From an uncultured Brevundimonas sp. (lineage in GTDB: Bacteria > Pseudomonadota > Alphaproteobacteria > Caulobacterales > Caulobacteraceae), in assembly GCF_943913055.1 (NCBI RefSeq), contig NZ_CALTWS010000001.1, forward strand, positions 1-39,737: a stretch of 39,737 nt of DNA, written 5' to 3'. The notes below the pieces were generated by a model, which did not search any database, was not told where the DNA came from, and saw only the letters and a program-made list of their open reading frames with translations. The stretch's first letter is position 1, and each line of letters starts with the position of its first letter. Shown here in pieces: positions 1 to 8,324 of this stretch. A program made the translations under genes and the position numbers.

Positions 1-1
1 G

Positions 2-640
2 GCCCAGACCCTGTCGCCGATCGTGCGCAAGGGTGAGGTCGCCGAGGACTATGTGCCGACCTCGCTGGAGGATCTGAACCGCGCCGTGCAGGGCTGTCGC
101 CGCTGTCCGCTGTGGCGCGATGCGACGCGAGGGGTGTGCGGCGTGGGCACCACCGCCGCGCCCCTGATGATCGTCGGAGAACAGCCTGGCGATCAGGAGG
201 ATCTGGCGGGTCAACCCTTCGTCGGTCCCGCCGGTCAGGTGCTGAACAGTGCGCTGGACGAGGTCGGCATCGACCGCGATCAGGCCTTCGTCACCAATGC
301 CGTCAAACATTTCAAGCACGAGCCGCGCGGCAAGCGCCGCCTGCATAAGACGCCTGTGGCGGGCGAAGTCACGGCCTGTCGCTGGTGGCTGGACAGCGAG
401 CGGCGACTGGTCAAACCGCGTCTGATCGTGGCCCTGGGTGCGACGGCGGCGCTGGGTGTGCTGGGCCGCAAGGTCACGATCGGCAAGGAGCGGGGTCATC
501 CGATCGCACTCGACGACGGCGCGACCCTGATGATCACGGCCCACCCGTCCTATCTGTTGCGCATTCCGGACGAGCAGGGAAGGGCGGCCGAAAGGCTGCG
601 GTTCGTCGAGGATCTGGCGCGCGTTCGCGACACACTTTGA
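2..640 (+). CDS. UdgX family uracil-DNA-binding protein, C-terminal part (5' end outside window)
   Basis: UdgX enzymes recognise uracil in DNA and become covalently joined to it through a histidine. The frame is open to the left edge, so the true start lies outside. A GTG at 23 is only an internal candidate; counting from it gives 205 residues. Visible from there are the uracil-DNA glycosylase motif GEQPGDQED (residues 52-60) followed by GQPFVGPAG, the UdgX-specific loop KRRLH with the reactive His108, a C-x2-C pair (Cys25, Cys28) of the kind that binds the family's iron-sulfur cluster, and the late HPSYLLR motif. In related bacteria the UdgX domain often follows an N-terminal DUF4130 domain. 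The open reading upstream fits that, but it cannot be seen here. Confidence 0.9.
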   Translation, partial: AQTLSPIVRKGEVAEDYVPTSLEDLNRAVQGCRRCPLWRDATRGVCGVGTTAAPLMIVGEQPGDQEDLAGQPFVGPAGQVLNSALDEVGIDRDQAFVTNAVKHFKHEPRGKRRLHKTPVAGEVTACRWWLDSERRLVKPRLIVALGATAALGVLGRKVTIGKERGHPIALDDGATLMITAHPSYLLRIPDEQGRAAERLRFVEDLARVRDTL

Positions 641-743
641 GACGTATCGTTGGCTGTGGCTGAACGAATACGGCGTGGCCGCGTTGTCATCGGCTGATGA
701 GCTTTGCCGTGGCCAAAGCCGACGGGGCGATTTAGGTAGAGGC

Positions 744-1862
744 ATGGCCGCAGCGGACTTTCAGATCGACGAAAATGGTGCGGCCGGACTGACCTTGCGG
801 CTGACCGGCGACTGGACCGCGACCGAGCTGGGCCGCGTGTCGCGGCGTCTGGACGAGCAGTTGCATGAGCGTTGCGTCGATGCGGTGGACCTGAAGGATC
901 TGGGCCGTTTCGACACCGCCGGCGCACTCGCCATCGTGCAGGCCTCCAACTGCGTACTTCCCGAAAAGGCCTGGTCCGAACGCCCCGAAGCGGGCCGCAC
1001 CTATGCCATGGTCGAGAAGCTGGAGCGCGAGAGCGCCCCACCGCCGCGCCGCCCCCTGCCGGTCGTTCGGTTCTTCAGCAAGATCGGCCTGGGCGTCCAC
1101 GACATCGCCATGGAGGCCATGCTGTCGATGGCGTTCCTGGGCCGGTTGATCGTGGCGGTCGGTACGGCGTTCAAACATCCCAGCCGCATCCGTTGGGCCG
1201 CGTGGTTCAGTCAGGGCGAACGGGCCGGGCTGGACGCCATGCCGATCATCGCGGTGACCAACTTTTTCATTGGGTCGGTCATAGCCCTGCTGGGGGCGAA
1301 CCTGCTGTCACAGCTGGGAGCCGGCGTGTTCACGGTTCAGCTGGTGGCCGTGTCAGTCCTGCGTGAACTGGCCGTGCTGATTACTGCCATCCTGCTGGCC
1401 GGTCGCTCGGCCTCGTCCTTCGCGGCCGAGATCGGCTCCATGCGCATGACGCAGGAAGTCGATGCCATGCAGGTGATGGGCGTCAACCCGTTCCAGGCCC
1501 TGGTCATTCCGCGACTGGCGGCCATGGTCATCATGATGCCCTTGCTGACCTTCGTCGGGATCGTGACGGGCCTGTTCGGCGGCCTGCTGGTGACTTGGGG
1601 CGTGCTGGGCTATGGCCCGATCTTCTTCATCCAGCAGATGTCGCAGGACCCGATGATGGGCAACCACCTGCTGGTCGGCATGGTCAAGGCGCCGGTCTTC
1701 GCCATCGTGGTGGCCGCCATCGGCTGTCGTCAGGGCATGGCGGTGGCCGGCGACGTCGAGAGCCTGGGTCGCCGGGTTACCGCCGCCGTGGTGCAGGCCA
1801 TCTTCGCCATCATCTTCCTGGACGCCGTCTTTGCTCTGATCTTCATGGAGCTGAACCTGTGA
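744..1862 (+). CDS. mlaE: MlaE-type lipid ABC transporter permease with N-terminal STAS domain
   Basis: Inner-membrane permease of an Mla-type system that moves phospholipids between the inner and outer membranes. I chose ATG 744 (372 aa) over an in-frame start at 675 because a purine-rich TAGGTAGAGG lies just before it and the STAS fold begins here. Residues 1 to about 90 form a STAS-like domain (GLTLRLTGDWTATELG, then a VDLKDLGRFDTAGA segment), equivalent to MlaB fused to the permease. The rest is the MlaE membrane domain, including GSVIALLGANLLSQLGAG, LRELAVLITAILLAGRS and the EVDAMQVMGVNPF coupling segment. It is the first gene of a four-gene operon, with a 4-bp overlap into the ATPase gene. 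Confidence 0.93.
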   Translation: MAAADFQIDENGAAGLTLRLTGDWTATELGRVSRRLDEQLHERCVDAVDLKDLGRFDTAGALAIVQASNCVLPEKAWSERPEAGRTYAMVEKLERESAPPPRRPLPVVRFFSKIGLGVHDIAMEAMLSMAFLGRLIVAVGTAFKHPSRIRWAAWFSQGERAGLDAMPIIAVTNFFIGSVIALLGANLLSQLGAGVFTVQLVAVSVLRELAVLITAILLAGRSASSFAAEIGSMRMTQEVDAMQVMGVNPFQALVIPRLAAMVIMMPLLTFVGIVTGLFGGLLVTWGVLGYGPIFFIQQMSQDPMMGNHLLVGMVKAPVFAIVVAAIGCRQGMAVAGDVESLGRRVTAAVVQAIFAIIFLDAVFALIFMELNL

Positions 1863-2680
1863 CGGGCACTTTGCAGAAGATCGACGCTGCCGCTCCGGCG
1901 AGCGACAAGCCCGAGAACCTGATTGAGGTGCGCGGTCTGGTCAGCCAGTTCGGCGATCAGGCCCCGATCCACGAGAACCTCGATCTGGACGTCGCCCGGG
2001 GCGAGGTGCTGGGCGTCGTCGGCGGCTCCGGCACTGGCAAGACGGTGCTGCTGAACACCATTATCGGCCTGAAGGAGCCCGAAGCCGGCTCCATCAAGAT
2101 TTTCGGTCACGAGACCGCAGACATGACCAAGGCCCAGGCGGCCGACATCGAACGTCGGACGGGAATCCTGTTCCAGCAGGGGGCCCTGTTCTCGTCGCTG
2201 AGCGTGCTGGACAATGTCGCCTCGCCGCTGGTGGAGCACACCAACCTGTCCAAGGCCGTGATCCGTGAACTGGCCGAGATGAAGATCGCCATGGTGGGTC
2301 TGAAGCCGGAGGTGCATCATCAGAAGCCGGCCGAGCTGTCGGGCGGCATGAAGAAGCGCGTCGGCCTGGCACGTGCCCTGGCGCTGGACCCGGAACTGGT
2401 CTTTCTGGATGAGCCGACGGCGGGCCTTGATCCCATCGGGGCCGCGGCCTTCGACGACCTGATCCGCCAGCTGTCGGACGATCTGGGCCTGACCGTCTTC
2501 ATGATCACCCACGATCTGGACAGCCTTTACGCCATCACCGACCAGGTGGCCGTCCTGGCCGACAAGCATGTCGTCGCCAAGGCGCCGGTCCGAGAGCTGG
2601 AGCGCTCGGACCACCCCTGGATCAAGGAATACTTCCTGGGACCGCGCGGACGCGCCGGTTCCGGATCGAAAGCGGCCTGA
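1859..2680 (+). CDS. mlaF: MlaF-type ABC transporter ATP-binding protein
   Basis: Cytoplasmic ATPase that powers the MlaE permease. The start is GTG 1859, overlapping the permease stop (GTGA), which gives 273 aa. The frame stays open upstream to 1595, but that part is the shadow of mlaE. ABC motifs are complete: Walker A GGSGTGKT, signature LSGGMKKRVGLARAL, Walker B LVFLDEPTAGLDP and the switch histidine in ITHDLDS. The end is followed by a GGAGAG ribosome site for the MCE gene 13 bp later. The MlaF assignment rests on the neighbours and on the MlaF-like NLIEVRGL start. Confidence 0.93.
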   Translation: MTGTLQKIDAAAPASDKPENLIEVRGLVSQFGDQAPIHENLDLDVARGEVLGVVGGSGTGKTVLLNTIIGLKEPEAGSIKIFGHETADMTKAQAADIERRTGILFQQGALFSSLSVLDNVASPLVEHTNLSKAVIRELAEMKIAMVGLKPEVHHQKPAELSGGMKKRVGLARALALDPELVFLDEPTAGLDPIGAAAFDDLIRQLSDDLGLTVFMITHDLDSLYAITDQVAVLADKHVVAKAPVRELERSDHPWIKEYFLGPRGRAGSGSKAA

Positions 2681-2693
2681 GGAGAGCCGACCC

Positions 2694-3632
2694 ATGGAAA
2701 GAGACGCACACTACGCCGCCGTCGGCATCGCCACCGTCGCCCTTCTGGCGGCGCTGGCGGTCTTCGCCATCTGGCTGGCCCGCCTGCAGTTCAACAACGA
2801 CTACGACGTCTATGACATCGTCTTCTACGGCCCCGTGCGTGGCCTGTCGGAGGGTGGCGAGGTCCACTTCAACGGCATTCGCGTGGGCGAGGTCACCGAT
2901 CTGAACCTGGATCCCAACAAGGGCGATCAGGTCATCGCGCGCATTCGGGTCGATGGCACCACACCGGTCCGCGTCTCCTCGCGCGCCCAGCTGGAACCGC
3001 AGGGCATAACCGGACTGAACTACATCCAGATCACCGCTGGCGACCCGAACAGTGCCATCCTGAAGACCCAGTATCCGGACAATGTCATTCCGGTGATCCA
3101 GAGCCAGCCGTCGCCCATCGCCGAACTGCTCAGCGGCTCCGGCACGGTCTTGGCCCAGACGGTGGATGCGTTGAACCGCATCAACCGCGTGCTGTCCGAC
3201 GACAACGTTCGCAGCTTCTCGACCAGCCTGAAGAATGTCGAGTCCCTGACCGCCGAGCTGGAAGCGCGCAAGGGCATGTTCGAACAGCTGGAACAGGCCC
3301 TGACCAAGGCCAACTCGGCCATCGGCGAATATGAGGCCCTGGGAGCCGAGGCCCGTCGCCTGGTCGAAACAGACGGCCGCTCCGCCGTCGCCAATATCAA
3401 CAAGGCGGCCGAGGATGCCCAGAAGGCTATCGCCACCATCAACCGCACGGCCGAGGGTGTGGAGGGTCCGCTGACTGATTTCACCGCCACCGGCCTGCCG
3501 CAACTGCAACAGTCGATCCAGGGCCTGGAAGATGCCACGCGGTCGCTGGAAGGCCTCGTCGACGAGGTCCGTTCCAGCCCGCGAGACTTCATCGGCCGTC
3601 CCCCGACCCGTGAACTGGAGGTTCAACCGTGA
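2694..3632 (+). CDS. mlaD: MlaD-type MCE family substrate-binding protein
   Basis: Membrane-anchored periplasmic MCE protein that forms the lipid-binding ring of the transporter. ATG 2694 follows GGAGAG with good spacing and gives 312 aa. One transmembrane helix lies at about residues 7-27 (AAVGIATVALLAALAVFAIWL). The MCE domain follows (YDIVFYGPVRGLSEGGEVHFN, GIRVGEVTDL, ITGLNYIQI). After about residue 140 the protein is mainly helical or coiled coil, and is longer than E. coli MlaD (about 180 aa) through this tail. That is closer to the longer MCE proteins of alphaproteobacteria. The end overlaps the lipoprotein gene (GTGA). Confidence 0.92.
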   Translation: MERDAHYAAVGIATVALLAALAVFAIWLARLQFNNDYDVYDIVFYGPVRGLSEGGEVHFNGIRVGEVTDLNLDPNKGDQVIARIRVDGTTPVRVSSRAQLEPQGITGLNYIQITAGDPNSAILKTQYPDNVIPVIQSQPSPIAELLSGSGTVLAQTVDALNRINRVLSDDNVRSFSTSLKNVESLTAELEARKGMFEQLEQALTKANSAIGEYEALGAEARRLVETDGRSAVANINKAAEDAQKAIATINRTAEGVEGPLTDFTATGLPQLQQSIQGLEDATRSLEGLVDEVRSSPRDFIGRPPTRELEVQP

Positions 3633-4255
3633 TCCGTTCCCACCTGCTTCGCCCATCCCTCATGCGTTTGGCCGCCGTCGGCGCCACCGCCGTCTCCCTT
3701 TCGGCCTGCGCCCTGCTGTCCAGCCCTGATCCGGTCCAGACCTACCGCTTCGGCGGGGTGTCGGGGCAGGCAGCGACCTTGGTGGCCGATCCGATCCTGG
3801 TGTCGATGCGTCGCGCCGAGCTGCCGGAGGCGTCGGAGGGCGACAAGTTGCTGGGCGTCACGGGCACGGAAACGGCCTATATCGGCGGTGCACGCTGGAT
3901 CTCGCCCGCGTCGGATTTGTTCACCGACGGTCTGGAAAATGCCTTCGCCAGCCAGGCCACCCGCGTGCGCCTGATCGGACCGCGCGAACTGGCCCGCAGC
4001 ACCCGCGCGCTGGACATCGACGTGCGTTCGTTCGAGACCCGCTACCCCGCGCCGGAGGCGGTGCCGACCGTGGTCGTCTCGGCCCGCGTGCGCCTGCTGA
4101 CCCTGCCGGAGCGGCAGGTGAAGGAAGAGCGCATCTTTACCGTCGAACAGCCTGCTGCCGCCAATCGCGTGGGGGCCATCGTCGAGGCCTATGACCTGGC
4201 CACGCGCGATCTGAACACCCAGATCGTCGCCTGGACCGAGGCGAACGCGGCCTGA
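3629..4255 (+). CDS. ABC-type transport auxiliary lipoprotein (PqiC/DUF330-like)
   Basis: Outer-membrane or periplasmic lipoprotein that assists MCE transporters. It starts at GTG 3629, overlapping the MlaD stop; an internal ATG at 3662 is possible. The signal peptide ends in a lipobox, LSAC, with the cysteine at about residue 27 and the sequence ALLSSPDPVQTYRF after it. The rest matches the ABC_trans_aux pattern: a VADPILVSMRRAELPEA segment, TAYIGGARWISPASDLFTDGL, and a C-terminal AYDLATRDLNTQIVAW helix. It is the last gene of the mla operon, and it ends only 6 bp from the convergent CoA-transferase gene, so there is little room for a separate terminator. Confidence 0.88.
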   Translation: MIRSHLLRPSLMRLAAVGATAVSLSACALLSSPDPVQTYRFGGVSGQAATLVADPILVSMRRAELPEASEGDKLLGVTGTETAYIGGARWISPASDLFTDGLENAFASQATRVRLIGPRELARSTRALDIDVRSFETRYPAPEAVPTVVVSARVRLLTLPERQVKEERIFTVEQPAAANRVGAIVEAYDLATRDLNTQIVAWTEANAA

Positions 4256-4261
4256 CGCCGA

Positions 4262-4912
4262 TCAGGCCAGGCCGGGCGCGATCGTATAGGTCGCCTCGGT
4301 CCTAGCCGCGACCTCGTCCAGGGTCACGCCTTCGGCCAGTTCGATCAACTCCAGGCCCTCGCCGTCCGGCTTGACGTCGAATACGGCCAGGTCTGTGATG
4401 ATGCGGCTTACCACGCCCGTGCCGGTCAGGGGCAGGGTGCAGGATTTCAGCACCTTGGACTGGCCGTGCTTGTTGGCGTGATCCATGACGACCACGACGC
4501 GCTTCACGCCCGCGACCAGGTCCATGGCCCCGCCCATGCCCTTCACCAGCTTGCCCGGGATCATCCAGTTGGCGATGTCGCCGTTCTCGGCCACTTCCAT
4601 CGCACCCAGGATGGACAGGTTGATGTGACCGCCACGGATCATGGCGAAGCTGTCGGCGCTGCTGAAATAGGCACTTTCGGGAATCTCGGTGATCGTCTGC
4701 TTGCCCGCGTTGATCAGGTCGGCGTCGACGTCCTCGTCATGAGGAAACGGGCCCATGCCCAGCATGCCGTTCTCGGACTGCAGCGTGACCTCTATTCCCT
4801 CGGGAATGTAGTTCGCCACCAGCGTCGGAATGCCGATACCCAGGTTCACATAGAAGCCGTCCTGCAGCTCCTTGGCGGCACGCTCGGCGAGTTGTTCGCG
4901 GGTACGGGGCAT
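4262..4912 (-). CDS. scoB: 3-oxoacid CoA-transferase subunit B
   Basis: Beta subunit of a succinyl-CoA:3-ketoacid CoA-transferase, which moves CoA between succinyl-CoA and acetoacetate in ketone-body or polyhydroxybutyrate breakdown. The 216-aa length is normal. The motif SENGMLGMGP (residues 46-55) carries the catalytic glutamate, Glu47, and the N-terminal YVNLGIGIPTLVANYIP is typical of the subunit. The exact acyl substrate cannot be read from the sequence. It lies downstream of scoA with a small membrane-protein gene between them; only 3 bp separate that gene's stop from this ATG, so all three are very probably co-translated. Confidence 0.92.
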   Translation of the reverse strand: MPRTREQLAERAAKELQDGFYVNLGIGIPTLVANYIPEGIEVTLQSENGMLGMGPFPHDEDVDADLINAGKQTITEIPESAYFSSADSFAMIRGGHINLSILGAMEVAENGDIANWMIPGKLVKGMGGAMDLVAGVKRVVVVMDHANKHGQSKVLKSCTLPLTGTGVVSRIITDLAVFDVKPDGEGLELIELAEGVTLDEVAARTEATYTIAPGLA

Positions 4913-4915
4913 GGG

Positions 4916-5074
4916 TCAGCCTTTCGAGGATGCGGCCTTGCCGAGATCACGCGCGGCGTCCGACAGGTTGTCACCAAGCGAGCAGGTGTTCAGCATGATG
5001 ATGAAGAGGAAGATCAGCCCCCAGGTCAGCTTGTCGCTGATCGATTTGAGGAGCGCATGGTGTTTGTCGTCCAT
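4916..5074 (-). CDS. Small single-pass membrane protein between CoA-transferase subunits
   Basis: A 52-residue ORF. Its ATG overlaps the scoA stop (ATGA on the minus strand at 5072-5076) and its stop lies 3 bp before scoB. The translation has a charged N-terminus (MDDKHHALLKSISDKL), one hydrophobic segment (residues 17-31, LTWGLIFLFIIMLNT), and a soluble tail rich in small and charged residues ending in a lysine-containing ASSKG. The exact overlap at both ends and the clear membrane segment support a real gene. I do not recognise the family. It might tether the CoA-transferase to the membrane, but that is a guess from position only. Confidence 0.7.
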   Translation of the reverse strand: MDDKHHALLKSISDKLTWGLIFLFIIMLNTCSLGDNLSDAARDLGKAASSKG

Positions 5075-5778
5075 CACGCCATTTCCTTCTGACGCACGGT
5101 CCGCTGTTCGATCCGCTTCTCGAATGTGCCGACGAACAGGCGGTCGACGTAGACGCCCGGCGTATGGATGTGGTCAGGGTCCAGCGAGCCGACGGGCACG
5201 ATCTCCTCGACCTCGACCAGGGTGACCTTGCCCGCAGTCGCCATCATCGGGTTGAAGTTGCGGGCCGTCTTGCGGAACACCAGATTGCCACGCTCGTCGG
5301 CCTTCCACGCCTTGACGATGGCCAGATCGGCGACCAGGCCGGTTTCCATCACATAATCGCGGCCGTTGAAGTTGCGCACCTCCTTGCCTTCGGCGACCAG
5401 GGTGCCGACGCCGGTTGCGGTGAAGAAGGCAGGTATGCCCGCACCGCCCGCGCGAATGCGCTCGGCCAGGGTGCCCTGGGGGTTGAACTCCAGCTCCAGC
5501 TCACCGGCCAGATACTGGCGCTCGAACTCCTTGTTCTCCCCGACGTAGGAGCTGATCATCTTGGCGATCTGGCGGGTTTCCAGCAGCTGGCCCAGGCCGA
5601 AGCCGTCGACGCCGGCATTGTTGGAGATGACGGTCAGGCCCTTGACGCCGCTGTCGCGCAGGCCTGCGATCAGGTTCTCTGGAATGCCGCACAGGCCGAA
5701 CCCGCCGGACATGACGGTCATGCCGTCGAACGTCAGCCCGTCCAGCGCCGCCCGCGCATCGGAGACAATCTTCCGCAT
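5074..5778 (-). CDS. scoA: 3-oxoacid CoA-transferase subunit A
   Basis: Alpha subunit of the CoA-transferase, 234 aa, the usual length. The CoA-binding motif GGFGLCGIPENLI lies at residues 26-38. NNAGVDGFGLGQLLETRQI, SYVGENKEFERQYLAGELE and PQGTLAERIRAGGAGIPAFFT are typical of SCOT alpha subunits. It is the first gene of a three-gene minus-strand operon, and its stop overlaps the small membrane-protein start. A purine-rich AAAGAGGAAGC (minus strand) just upstream of the ATG serves as the ribosome site. Confidence 0.93.
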   Translation of the reverse strand: MRKIVSDARAALDGLTFDGMTVMSGGFGLCGIPENLIAGLRDSGVKGLTVISNNAGVDGFGLGQLLETRQIAKMISSYVGENKEFERQYLAGELELEFNPQGTLAERIRAGGAGIPAFFTATGVGTLVAEGKEVRNFNGRDYVMETGLVADLAIVKAWKADERGNLVFRKTARNFNPMMATAGKVTLVEVEEIVPVGSLDPDHIHTPGVYVDRLFVGTFEKRIEQRTVRQKEMA

Positions 5779-5975
5779 CGCTTCCTCTTTTCATCTTCTG
5801 ATGAATATCTGGTCTTTAGCCGTGTCTAGCTTTCCCCGCGCAGGGGGGCAAGCGCAAGGCGGCATGCGCGATGCGCGCAGGCAGGCTGACATCTTCTGTC
5901 AGATGCAGGGGCTGGAGAGACTCGTGAAAAAGGATAAAGGTCGCTGCGACATTCTGGCTTCCGGGAACCGTGAGT

Positions 5976-6893
5976 ATGAGCGTGCGCAAGGTCATCAATG
6001 CCCTGACCCTGATCTTCGTGATCGGCGTCGTGGCAGGTCTGGCCCTGACCCCGGATGGGCGCCAATGGCTGCGACATCCGACGCTGATGCTCGGCAAGGG
6101 CCAGGCAGCGGAGACTTCCGCGAGCCCCGATGCGCCCACACCCGCCCCGGCCGCCGATACCATTCGCCCGGCCTTGCCGACGACAGCGGTCGACAGCCGC
6201 GCCGTCACCCCCCTGCCTCAACGCCTGGCGCAGGGACCGCTGAAGATCGGCGTCTTCGGCGACTCCATGGCCTCGGACCTCTACACCGGTCTGTATCGCG
6301 ACATGCAGGCCTATCCGAATGTGACGGTCAGCAAGTTCACCCAGCCCGCGACGGGTCTGGCCCGCTATGACTTCGTGGACATTCAGGCCAAGACCCAGGG
6401 GCAGTTGGCCAATGCCGATCTGGACGTCGCCATCATCGCCTTTGGCACCAATGACGGGCAGGGGATGGAGATCGACGGTACCGTCCACCCCTTCGGCAGC
6501 GATGGCTGGAAGGCCATCTATGGCAAGCGGGTCGACGATCTGATCGCCCTGCTGAAAAGCCGTGACATCGCCGTCTACTGGGTCGGCAATCCGCGCATGC
6601 GCAGCGATGCCTTCAACGCCAAGATGCAGGTCATCAACGACCTGGTCCGCAGCCGTATGCAGGCCGCCAATGTGACCTTCATCGACATGGTGCCCCTGAC
6701 CGCCGACGCCCAGGGCGGTTACGAAGCCTATGGCCAGGATGCGAACGGGCGCCGTGTCCTGATGCGCAAGGACGACGGCATGCACCTGTCTCTGGCCGGG
6801 GTGATGCATGTCAGCGGCAGCATCGTCGACCGACTGGTGCGCGATGCGGGACTGGCGCGGCCGCAACCCGCCGCCACCCAGCCTGCCGCCTGA
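5976..6893 (+). CDS. DUF459 family SGNH/GDSL-type periplasmic protein
   Basis: SGNH-hydrolase-fold protein, probably an esterase or an acyl-group acceptor for an envelope glycan. I prefer ATG 5976 (305 aa) over GTG 5970, because GGGAA at 5963-5967 lies 8 bp before the ATG but only 2 bp before the GTG. An N-terminal hydrophobic segment (ALTLIFVIGVVAGLAL) anchors or exports it, followed by a low-complexity Ala/Pro linker. Catalytic blocks are GDSM (nucleophile Ser at about residue 97), FGTNDGQG and the late DDGMHLS with the Asp-His pair. DUF459 proteins are often next to MBOAT acyltransferases, as here with a 17-bp gap, so the two probably act together. Confidence 0.85.
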   Translation: MSVRKVINALTLIFVIGVVAGLALTPDGRQWLRHPTLMLGKGQAAETSASPDAPTPAPAADTIRPALPTTAVDSRAVTPLPQRLAQGPLKIGVFGDSMASDLYTGLYRDMQAYPNVTVSKFTQPATGLARYDFVDIQAKTQGQLANADLDVAIIAFGTNDGQGMEIDGTVHPFGSDGWKAIYGKRVDDLIALLKSRDIAVYWVGNPRMRSDAFNAKMQVINDLVRSRMQAANVTFIDMVPLTADAQGGYEAYGQDANGRRVLMRKDDGMHLSLAGVMHVSGSIVDRLVRDAGLARPQPAATQPAA

Positions 6894-6910
6894 TCGCCGG
6901 GACCGACTGA

Positions 6911-8311
6911 ATGCTGTTCCCGACCCTGGCCTTCGCGGTCTTCTTCCTGATCGTCTATTTCGCGACCTGGGCGCTGGGGGCGGAGAACCGGTCGCGCAAG
7001 ATCTTCCTGCTGCTGGCCAGCTGGTTCTTCTATGCCCAGTGGGACGAAAGGTTCGTCGCCCTGCTGATCCTGTCGGCGGTGCTGAACTGGGGCATTGCGG
7101 CCCTGATCGCGCAACGTCCCCGCGACCGGCGCAAATGGCTGCTGGTGCTCGGCGTCACGGTCAATCTGCTGATCCTCGGGACGTTCAAATACTACGGCTT
7201 CTTCGTGGAGCAGTTCGCGAACCTTTTGGCCCCGCTGGGCTGGGGACGCGACATCCAGATCCTGCAGATTCTGCTACCGGTGGGGATCAGCTTCTTCACC
7301 TTCCAGGGCATCAGCTATGTCGTGGACGTCCATCGCGGCACGACCCCGCCGGCCAAGAGCCTGCTCGACGTCATGCTGCTGATGAGCTTCTTCCCGCATC
7401 TGGTGGCCGGGCCGATCGTGCGAGCCTCGGACTTGCTTCCCCAGTTCGACAGGGCTCCGCGTCTGACGCGCGAGGCGGCCACCTGGGGCCTGTTGCTGAT
7501 CGTCTGGGGCCTGTTCAAGAAGTCGATCATCGCCACCGAGATTTCGGTCAATCTGGTGGATCCGGTCTTCTTCGACCCTTCCGCCTACAGCAGCGTCGAC
7601 ATCGCCTTTGCCGTCTATGGCTATGCGGTCCAGATCTATTGCGACTTCTCGGCCTATTCCGACATGGCCATCGGGATCGCGGCGCTCCTGGGCTATTCCT
7701 TCCCGCGCAACTTCGACCAGCCGTATCGCGCCTCGTCGATGCAGGACTTCTGGCGGCGCTGGCACATCAGCCTATCCAGCTGGCTGCGCGACTATCTGTA
7801 TATCCCGCTGGGCGGCGGCAAGAAGGGGCTGTGGGCCAGCTGCCGCAACGTCTTCATCACCATGCTGCTGGGTGGTCTCTGGCATGGCGCAGCCTGGACC
7901 TTCCTGGCCTGGGGGGCGCTGCACGGCTTCGTCCAGGTGGTCGAGCGGCTGGGTCGTTCCGCCTTCGGCAACCGCAAGGTCATGCCGACCGTCATCGGTG
8001 TCATCGTCACCTTCCACATCGTCTGCCTGGGCTGGATCCTGTTCCGGGCCGAGAGCTTCGGCATGGCCATGGCCATGCTGCAGGGCCTGGGCCGCCCCGG
8101 ACCCGTCTTGGCGCTGACACCGCTGCTGTTGGTGCTGGTCGTCGGCGGCCTGGCCATGCACTGGCTGCCGCCGCGGGCCATCGAGGGGGTGGCGGTGCGG
8201 CTCAAGGAGGCTCCGGCCCTGACGTTTGGCCTGTTGCTGTCCGCCGCCTTCCTGATCCTGGAAGCGGCCCGTCCCGACGGCGTCGCCCCCTTCATCTATT
8301 TCCAGTTCTGA
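6911..8311 (+). CDS. MBOAT family (AlgI-like) membrane O-acyltransferase
   Basis: Polytopic membrane enzyme that transfers acyl (often acetyl) groups across the inner membrane to a periplasmic acceptor such as an exopolysaccharide or lipopolysaccharide. The protein has 466 aa, the usual AlgI size. Family motifs are present: RRWHISLSSWLRDYLYIPLGG, and GLWHGAAWTFLAWGALHG with the essential histidine. The N-terminus (FPTLAFAVFFLIVYFATWALG) and the WFFYAQWDERF segment are also typical. The flanking DUF459 and small membrane-protein genes are on the same strand with gaps of 17 and 13 bp. The acceptor cannot be named from sequence. Confidence 0.93.
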   Translation: MLFPTLAFAVFFLIVYFATWALGAENRSRKIFLLLASWFFYAQWDERFVALLILSAVLNWGIAALIAQRPRDRRKWLLVLGVTVNLLILGTFKYYGFFVEQFANLLAPLGWGRDIQILQILLPVGISFFTFQGISYVVDVHRGTTPPAKSLLDVMLLMSFFPHLVAGPIVRASDLLPQFDRAPRLTREAATWGLLLIVWGLFKKSIIATEISVNLVDPVFFDPSAYSSVDIAFAVYGYAVQIYCDFSAYSDMAIGIAALLGYSFPRNFDQPYRASSMQDFWRRWHISLSSWLRDYLYIPLGGGKKGLWASCRNVFITMLLGGLWHGAAWTFLAWGALHGFVQVVERLGRSAFGNRKVMPTVIGVIVTFHIVCLGWILFRAESFGMAMAMLQGLGRPGPVLALTPLLLVLVVGGLAMHWLPPRAIEGVAVRLKEAPALTFGLLLSAAFLILEAARPDGVAPFIYFQF

Positions 8312-8324
8312 GGCGGGAGGCGTC

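Noticed and set aside
2622..3656. 344-codon minus-strand frame across mlaD
   Set aside because: Shadow of mlaD: same span, no ribosome site, and a biased protein. The same holds for 1730-2695 opposite mlaF.
5886..5902. CTGACA-TCTTC-TGTCAG hairpin in the gap between scoA and the DUF459 gene as a terminator
   Set aside because: No T-run, and both flanking genes are transcribed away from it. It could be a regulator site but nothing supports that.
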